Source: Sipunculus nudus (taxonomy: Eukaryota; Annelida; Sipuncula; Golfingiida; Sipunculidae). From it: a DNA stretch of 64,000 bases. This document shows positions 58,042 to 64,000 of this stretch, in pieces. Location: NCBI GenBank assembly GCA_026874595.1, contig CM049316.1:65455176-65519175 (forward strand). Direction: 5' to 3'. Position numbers and translations under genes: made by a program. The stretch's first letter is position 1; each line of letters opens with the position of its first letter. A model generated the notes under the pieces. The model made no database searches and was not told the DNA's origin. It worked only from the letters and a program-made list of their open reading frames with translations.

Positions 58042-58227
58042 TCATTGGTGAGCACACTGGACTCGTGGCCCACCCGCATGCTCATCGTCTGAGTCTTCAT
58101 TATAGGCCTCACTGCGGCCACTTCCTCTCTCTGTGCGTGGGTCATATTCATGAAGATCAACTTCCTCCACGTGTTCTCCTGTTGGTATCTCTTTCTTTTC
58201 GCGAGGTGGAAGTAATGTTTCCAGCAA
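58042..58227 (-). CDS. DNAJA2: DNAJA2 last exon, C terminus with CAHQ CaaX box
   Basis: Acceptor ATTCTGCAG; stop TGA at 58044-58042. Encodes [10 protein letters not shown] ... an acidic linker ([17 protein letters not shown]) and [10 protein letters not shown]. The CaaX cysteine is four residues from the end and is the expected farnesylation site. 61 residues. Confidence 0.95.
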   Translation of the reverse strand: MLETLLPPREKKEIPTGEHVEEVDLHEYDPRTERGSGRSEAYNEDSDDEHAGGPRVQCAHQ

Positions 58228-61200
58228 CTGCAGAATAAATATAGCCATATGTCATATGTATTTTAATACAAAAACAAACATGGCATTCAGGTGCTTGCAT
58301 GAAAGGCATTTCCTCCACTTGTGCCATAACACCAGCACACTTTACTGGTCGATATTAACTTGATCTTGGCATCAATGCGTGCCTGTTAAATATTAATGAT
58401 ATAGCAGCCTAGGAGGCCCCCTGAAGCAAGATTTCTGTACAACAAAGCATCAGACCTAGCTCCCAGGAAGATAACTAAACCAATTCCCAAACTTCGATAA
58501 ACTGCCTAATTTCTTGTCTAAATTGTTTATTAGGCTTAATAATAATTTAATGCACAGCTAATAATTACAATTGTATCAATATGTACATTGATAATAAATA
58601 TACTAATATACAGCAGAACCTGTCTGAAAGAGCAACTGTCCAATGAGACCACCTGTGAATTAATGAAAGTCTAACAGGTGGTCTGATTTCACAAGTTTCA
58701 CTGTACACTTTATCTTACCTTGAGTTTATTTTCTTCTTTAAATTTGTTCGGAGGAAATGTGACCTCAAATTTGATATAGAGATCCCCCTTCTCATATGGG
58801 TTTCTGTACATTGGCATTCCCTCTCCTGTTACAGTCTTAATGGTGCCTGGAGTACAGAAAGAGTATCAGTAAGTATACATATATGAAATAGAAATGTTAC
58901 AGCTAAACTTGGTCCAAGTGCTGCCATCTACTGGAGTAAACAGAAACTTGTGTTTTCCCTACATGTTCACACACAACACAAATTCCTATGCATACTACAA
59001 TTGTTTGAGAATTTGGGCATGGCAAAAAGTGTTATTCCACTCTAAACTTGCTGATACACATCCTCTTGCAGCCAAACACATGCTGTCCTCAGATATTGCA
59101 ATCTTATTGACCCTGACAGGTTTATTTCTCCCAGTTTCTTGAAACTATTCCAGGTGGCTGCCATTTTGAATTTGTGTACACACTAAAATTCTAGATGTCA
59201 CAGGTCACAGCCCAAAATTATAGATAACATCAAATATTCAGAAATAAATACTGAAATTATTTTTTCTAAACATCCACCCGTCAAATAGCTAAGGACCTGC
59301 ATGAAATAACCATGCAGCTATTAAGCATGGTCCCGTCATTCCTGTGAGGTGCCACTGTACACAGGGCTTGACATTAACCTTCAACAGTGCTTGCCCTGTC
59401 AGCCAAGTAGCATCTAATTTTACTTGCCTGATGTAAAATTTTACATCCCTACAAAAACCAATTATAATAGTCATGAATACAAAGTGTATTCCATATTTTT
59501 GTTTTGCAGGTTTTATTTTATGACAGACAATAAATACATGCTTCAATGTTTATCTGTTAATGATTTTCCTTTGACATTTTATAATCAACAAAGAAAATTT
59601 AAGATACAGAAGTATGGGACATTTGGGGATTTAAAGGAGATTTAGGGAATTTTATCAAAACAGTTTTATGTAACATCCACTTACCCTACCATCATTTTTA
59701 AACCCTGAGCTGCCTCTGTCTAACAGCTGACTGTTAATGTTGATCCCTTATATAAGAAATGTAACATGTAATACTAACCTGGGGAAATGACGCCACCTGG
59801 GGGATTCCTAATGACCAAATCACGGCCATCTAAGTGTTTCATGACAAAGTGGAAGCCAGTCAGAGCCTCTGACAAACCAATGTTATATGTACATATCAAG
59901 TGGTCTCCTTTACGTGTGAAAGTGTCATGCTCCTTTGTTTGAAGTATAATAATGACATCACCAGGTTCAATGCCAGGCTGAAAAAAACAATATAAATTTT
60001 CATACATAATATGACATGAATTATAATGGGATAATTTTTAAGTGAAGTGATATTTTTGTTATTAAAAATTCTCAAAATATCCATCTCATGTTTCTCTAGT
60101 TCACACAAGAATTGTTAAAGTATACAACTTTGGGAAAACATGCCAAAAGAGAATTTATTAAGTATTAAATTAACAATACTATTTCTCAAAAATTGTAAAT
60201 TGCCAAAAATTATTAAGACTAAATATTTAAAAAAATTTAGGCCAAACAATAGCATTTTAAAAATAATAGGCACTGTTATTAATAGGTAATATGTTCTGTC
60301 CAAAGTATGAGGTGGTCAAAGGGACTGGAAAGCAGAACTGGAATATAACAACTCATTTGACTGTACTGGGATTACTGCAATGAGTGAAGCTGTAGTTTGG
60401 CAGTGGCTGACACACATTTATTGTTTGCAAAGGATTTTTTTTGTCAGCTAATCTTGGCCTTCTATGATAAAGTAATTTTTCTAAAAAGCTGTGTACTGAA
60501 AGCCCTTGTAAATTATAAATACAGCAGAACCTCAAATATCCAAATAGTCTCAGGGACATCAAATTTGTTTGGATAATTGAGGTTACGGATATGTGAAGTC
60601 AGACATTTTTCAAGGAGTCAATAGGTGATTTGGGCATATCATTATCAACGTTCCATTAATATGCTATCCTTGCATATAGTAACGTTATCTCATCAAATCA
60701 TTTTTAATCATCGCTAATCCTCTTTCCTTTTCAAAAGCAGCAAAGTATTTAATAGAGGTAAATTTTGGTTCCTTACTTTAAATTTCGGAAAAATGGATTA
60801 TCAGGAAAAAAAAGAGATATGGAAATATGTGGTTCTACCGTATAAAGTAAGGTATCCACACTTCTAAAGAACTGCCTTTCATTTCAATGCAGCTCATGTT
60901 CAGGAATGTGTATGAAGAACACAAATGACCTTATACACATATAACAGCTGATATTTTTTAGTTGAAAAGAGGTGCATTTGCAAACTGCAGGAAACATACA
61001 GTATTCAGACAATGGAACACGACTATAGCTCAGTTGACTTATAGTCAGCTGAGCTAAAAACAAATTCATCTGTACATGCTTGCACCTGGAAGCGGCTACC
61101 TGACTGATGAAATACAATGAACAGCAGCAACTACAAGCAACTTAGTTGGGAACATCAATATTTCTTAATTCTAAGTTACCAACCTGTTGGTCGCCCTCTC

Positions 61201-62924
61201 CCCTGAATGGGATTTTATGACCATCTCTCATTCCCTTATCCACCTGGACTTCAAGAATTTTGGTTTGCTGAATAACTTTCTTGCCAGAGCATTCCTTACA
61301 GCGATCTTTCTCATTAATCTGTTCACCTGAAAATAAATACCTGTTGGTTTAAATTCTGTGCTGTAAGCAATCAAGAGTTCAAGACTACATTATCATACCC
61401 AGTCCCAATGGTTAGTATGTCTGATTACTGAGCCAGTGCACTTGGAGGGGCAGGTTCAAACCAGACAATGGAATGTGTTGGTCTTTGCCACACTTTCACC
61501 TAATCTCTTAAGAGAAATGAGGAAATTATTGGATTGTCTTGCTTTCCTGTATTTGCAGTGAAGAGCCAGGCAGGGTTCGTAATATCTTCAACTTTCCATC
61601 AGAAAGTCATAAATCTATTTTGCCATTCCACGGCAAAATTTCCCTTTCCGCTATAGATGATTCCTATTGTCATATCAAACTTTAAATCATTCACTTCCGT
61701 TTTGAAATTTCTGCAGATAGCTTAACCTGTGTTGTTATGGTGCAGTGTCCTAATTTCGACACCCTGCAATATTTTTGTTATATAGGCTGTGATTGAAATC
61801 TAATAAAGGCCAGAGTAACAGAATGGGGCTAGGGTTCAGATTGTTACTCAGCTCTATTATGGCTCTCCCGCTCTGCAAATCATTGAGCTCTATGATTTCA
61901 TTAGCTCTGCAAAGCCATAATAACGCGGGGTATCAGTGCAGCTGGGGGGGGGGGACGGTTTCCAAGTTACCATGTGGGGAACATCTGGGAGTTCACTTTT
62001 CCTACAGATTGGTGTAAAATGATAAATGCCCGTGCATGTGTTTGCCTGTCCCAGACAGGCAGAAGGATGTTATTATGACCCCTGCCAAGGTTCCACATAC
62101 AAAGTCGGGAAGATGAGATTTCTCCATCACTATGGCAGAAGAGTCACACCTTGGTAGTAAATCAAGGTTTGTAATTTAGCCAGTTAAATCACCACAAATT
62201 AAACATGATATCGTTTGAGGGCCAACTTCTTTTCTCCCAGTCCTCTTTTATTTTTGCAAGATACCCTTTATATTGGATTAAAAAATCCTTATGAAAAACC
62301 TTTTTAAAGACCCTTTAAGAGCCAGTCACTACAAATTAACAATGGAACTACCCTCCTCACATGAAAACCACCTGGAATCTTCCAAAAGAGAAGTTCCTCT
62401 TTATTAGAGCTGCAACAATGCATTGAAGAATCTACGCACTTAACTGCAAGCCCTCGATTAAAATGTTATCCATTATTTAACTCTGAATCAATTCATTTCA
62501 ATTATTATTTTTTTTGCATGCACCATCTAAAAGTCCTTCACAGGCTCTCAAATAGGATGGTGCAGTTTGCGATTTCAATGCTCTTTATCACATGAGAGAA
62601 CAACATTTTTCTTTTTTTTTGGCTAAAGTTTACTTACATCAATTTTGGTTAACTGGCTTGTAATTTTTAAAAAGTCTGAAATTTACCACTTAAGTAAGAA
62701 TTGAATCGTACGTAAAGAATGGATAACTGATGGCCCTCACTATACACTTGTCTACTCATTATATCACAGACACAGGTCACATGATCTCACCTTCACCCCT
62801 GCAGTCTGGGCAGACCTTCTGCATCTGTTGAATCATGCCTGGTCCCAGCTGCTGGACTGTCACCTTCATTCCAGTGCCCTGACAACCTCGGCATCTCTGT
62901 GTAGCACCAGCCTTGCCACCACGC
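58042..62924 (-). CDS. DNAJA2: DnaJ homologue subfamily A member 2, 3' five exons (partial)
   Basis: Type I Hsp40 co-chaperone that binds unfolded clients and stimulates Hsp70 ATPase in the cytosol. Exons in transcript order: 62924-62791, 61326-61184, 59977-59779, 58846-58719, 58227-58042. All are GT-AG with compatible phases, giving 262 residues that match the C-terminal part of human DNAJA2 (412). Seen: zinc-finger repeats [16 protein letters not shown] and CKECSGKK (the first repeat and the J domain lie off the right edge), client-binding domains I and II, an acidic C terminus, and CaaX motif CAHQ for farnesylation. The ending VQCAHQ identifies DNAJA2 rather than DNAJA1 (VQCQTS). Introns hold pogo-like MITEs and a tRNA-like SINE. 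Confidence 0.94.
58611..58703. mobile_element. 93-bp pogo-like MITE beside a DNAJA2 splice donor
   Basis: CAGCAGAACCTGTCTGAAAG ... GTTTCACTG flanked by TA on both sides (58609-58610, 58704-58705), with an inner inverted pair GACCACCTGT / ACAGGTGGTC. It ends 15 bp from the exon at 58719. Confidence 0.55.
58719..58846 (-). CDS. DNAJA2: DNAJA2 exon: C-terminal domain II
   Basis: Acceptor GTACTCCAG, donor GTAAGA. Encodes [20 protein letters not shown] then [14 protein letters not shown], matching human [21 protein letters not shown] 93-bp MITE begins 15 bp past the splice donor. 128 bp, ending in phase 0. Confidence 0.95.
59779..59977 (-). CDS. DNAJA2: DNAJA2 exon: substrate-binding domain
   Basis: Acceptor TTTTTTTCAG, donor GTTAGT. 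Encodes [20 protein letters not shown] ... [12 protein letters not shown] ... [20 protein letters not shown], colinear with human PGVEPGDIVLLLQEKEHEVF and KHLDGRQIVV. 199 bp, ending in phase 1. Confidence 0.96.
60522..60840. mobile_element. pogo/Tigger-like MITE with TA duplication
   Basis: CAGCAGAACCTCAAATATCC at the left and, reverse-complemented, CGGTAGAACCACATATTTCC at the right, flanked by TA (60520-60521, 60841-60842). A TA target and CAGTAGAACCTC-type ends fit the pogo/Tigger group of Tc1/mariner. In a DNAJA2 intron. Confidence 0.7.
61184..61326 (-). CDS. DNAJA2: DNAJA2 exon: zinc-finger repeat 4 and start of substrate domain
   Basis: Acceptor TATTTTCAG, donor GTTGGT. Encodes [18 protein letters not shown], then [14 protein letters not shown] and FRGEGDQQ, matching human [16 protein letters not shown] and KILEVHVDKGM. 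143 bp, ending in phase 0. Confidence 0.95.
61398..61560 (+). repeat. tRNA-like SINE head
   Basis: CCCAATGGTTAGTATGTCTG (A-box region) then GCAGGTTCAAACC (B box GGTTCAAACC at 61453-61462), with tRNA-like spacing. No tRNA cloverleaf closes, so it is not a tRNA gene. In a DNAJA2 intron. Confidence 0.5.
62791..62924 (-). CDS. DNAJA2: DNAJA2 exon: zinc-finger repeats 2 and 3
   Basis: Acceptor TTAATTGTAG, donor GTGAGA. Encodes [18 protein letters not shown], then a stretch containing [12 protein letters not shown] and CPDCRGEG. It starts with the third base of a codon, so an upstream exon with the first CxxCxGxG repeat must exist beyond 64000 or is not visible here. 134 bp. Confidence 0.95.
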
Positions 62925-63004
62925 CTACAATTAAATACAAAATAGAATGAGGTTTTGTTTTTCAAAGGAAAAAAATATGGACAAATTCAAAGTTACAACA
63001 TTCC

Positions 63005-64000
63005 AAAACTAGAATACGGGTAGTCGACAAGCGACTATGTGTATCCGCCTAAATCAGAGTGGGTGAAGTGAGGCATGGATCGAGAGGCAAGGGGAAATAG
63101 AGTGAGGTGTGTTGCATATTAGCATGGATGTCTGCAGCTGAAATGTGACTGTAGGTTGCGCCACCTACAACAAATCCAGAAAGCTGTCCAAGTTGCATAC
63201 ATATGCAAAATTTAAGGCAAAAGGTCAAACCACTACATGTATACGAGTGATTTTATCCCACAGCAGACAAACAGAAGGACTTGTGCAAAAATGGTGGCAG
63301 GTGGTGCCAACAATTTAGTGTATGATTAAGAGCTATGTGAGATCTATACACATGCAAAATTTCAGGGGGGGGGATATGTCTTACCGGTCCTGAGATATAA
63401 GCCTGAATGTCTGCAGCGTTAACATAAATGTAGGTGGCGCCATCTGCCAAAAAATCAAGAAAGCTGTCCAGGATGTATAAAACTGCAAAATTTTAGGCAG
63501 AAAAGCACTGCCAAGATATGAGTGATATTATCCCACGGCAGACAAACAGACAGAAGGTGTGCAAAAATTGTTGCCGGTGGCGCCATCAGTTTTGCATATG
63601 ATAAACAGCTATGTGAGATCTACATACATGCAAAATTATGGTCCAATCGGTCAAACGGTTCCCAAGATATGAGCTTGGATGTCTGCAGTGTGAACGTGAA
63701 TGTAAGTGGCGCCACCTGTCATAAAATCAAGAAAGCTTTCCAGGATGTATACACATGCCAAATTTCAGGTGAATTAGTCAAACCACTGGAGAGATATGAG
63801 TGATTTTAACCCAAGGCAGATGAACAGATGGACAATGTGCAAACATGGTTGCAGGTGGCGCCACCATTTTTGTGTATGTTATTAAGCTATCCAAGGGCTA
63901 CATTTGTACAAATTTTTTTTCCTGATTGGTCAAACAATTCCCGAGATATGTGGGTTTATGTATGAAAACAGACGCACAAATGAACGCTGGGGAGAGAGGA
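63005..64000 (+). mobile_element. Tandem-core element, family 1, copy 4 (runs off the window)
   Basis: Begins with GTAGTCGACAAGCGACTATG, the same lead-in as 35225 (GTAATCGACAAGCCACTATG), followed by 139/278-bp monomers with GGCGCCACC, CATGCAAAATT and GAGATATGAG up to the window end. It lies upstream of the first visible DNAJA2 exon, presumably inside a DNAJA2 intron. Confidence 0.65.

Noticed and set aside
59355-59450. hAT-like end CAGGGCTTGACATTAACC
   Set aside because: Resembles a common hAT terminus, but I found no matching inverted end or 8-bp duplication, so it is not listed as an element.
61398-61470. Functional tRNA gene
   Set aside because: A and B boxes are present but no acceptor or anticodon stem closes; better explained as a SINE head.

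Overview
The window is animal nuclear DNA. It is AT-rich, its genes have many small exons with GT-AG introns, and most of it is repeats. The repeat types (elements with tandem-repeat cores resembling bivalve 'pearl' elements, a LINE with a (TTCTG)n tail, and hAT, Harbinger-like and pogo/Tigger-like non-autonomous elements) suggest a mollusc, probably a bivalve. That assignment is inference; no species can be read from the sequence.

Two protein-coding host genes are supported, both on the minus strand. (1) A complete prolidase gene (PEPD, Xaa-Pro dipeptidase) runs from 45835 down to 5659. I assembled 16 coding exons by eye. All have AG acceptors, GT donors and compatible phases, and they give a 491-residue protein colinear with human prolidase, with all five metal ligands (D277, D288, H371, E413, E453). 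Exon 1 contributes only 17 coding bases and is followed by a 19.4-kb intron. (2) The last five exons of a DNAJA2-type Hsp40 co-chaperone gene lie at 62924 to 58042. They encode 262 C-terminal residues ending in the farnesylation motif CAHQ; the J-domain exons lie beyond the right edge.

Layout by region. 1-1400: long-inverted-repeat element followed by an AT-rich satellite. 2413-2935: tandem-core element. 3141-3399: near-perfect 119-bp-arm palindrome. 3650-3720: (AT)n. 3819-4236: small hAT-like element. 5659-26375: PEPD exons 16 to 2, with introns carrying MITEs, SINEs and a tandem-core element. 27065-31950: non-LTR retrotransposon in PEPD intron 1, antisense to the gene, with a 12-bp target duplication and an almost intact ORF2. 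32335-45471: rest of intron 1, holding a 1.7-kb inverted-repeat element, a 4-kb inverted-repeat element containing a 278-bp tandem array, microsatellites and a 1.4-kb hAT element with an exact 8-bp duplication. 45819-46120: PEPD exon 1 and candidate promoter. 46148-57830: intergenic, with MITEs, a Harbinger-like element, two more tandem-core elements and two weak candidate first exons or small ORFs. 58042-62924: DNAJA2 exons. 63005-64000: start of another tandem-core array.

The two genes have no evident shared pathway: prolidase is a cytosolic dipeptidase and DNAJA2 a cytosolic Hsp70 partner. Apart from the LINE, I recognised no protein-coding mobile element. Element boundaries come from comparing copies inside this one window, so family names are provisional.
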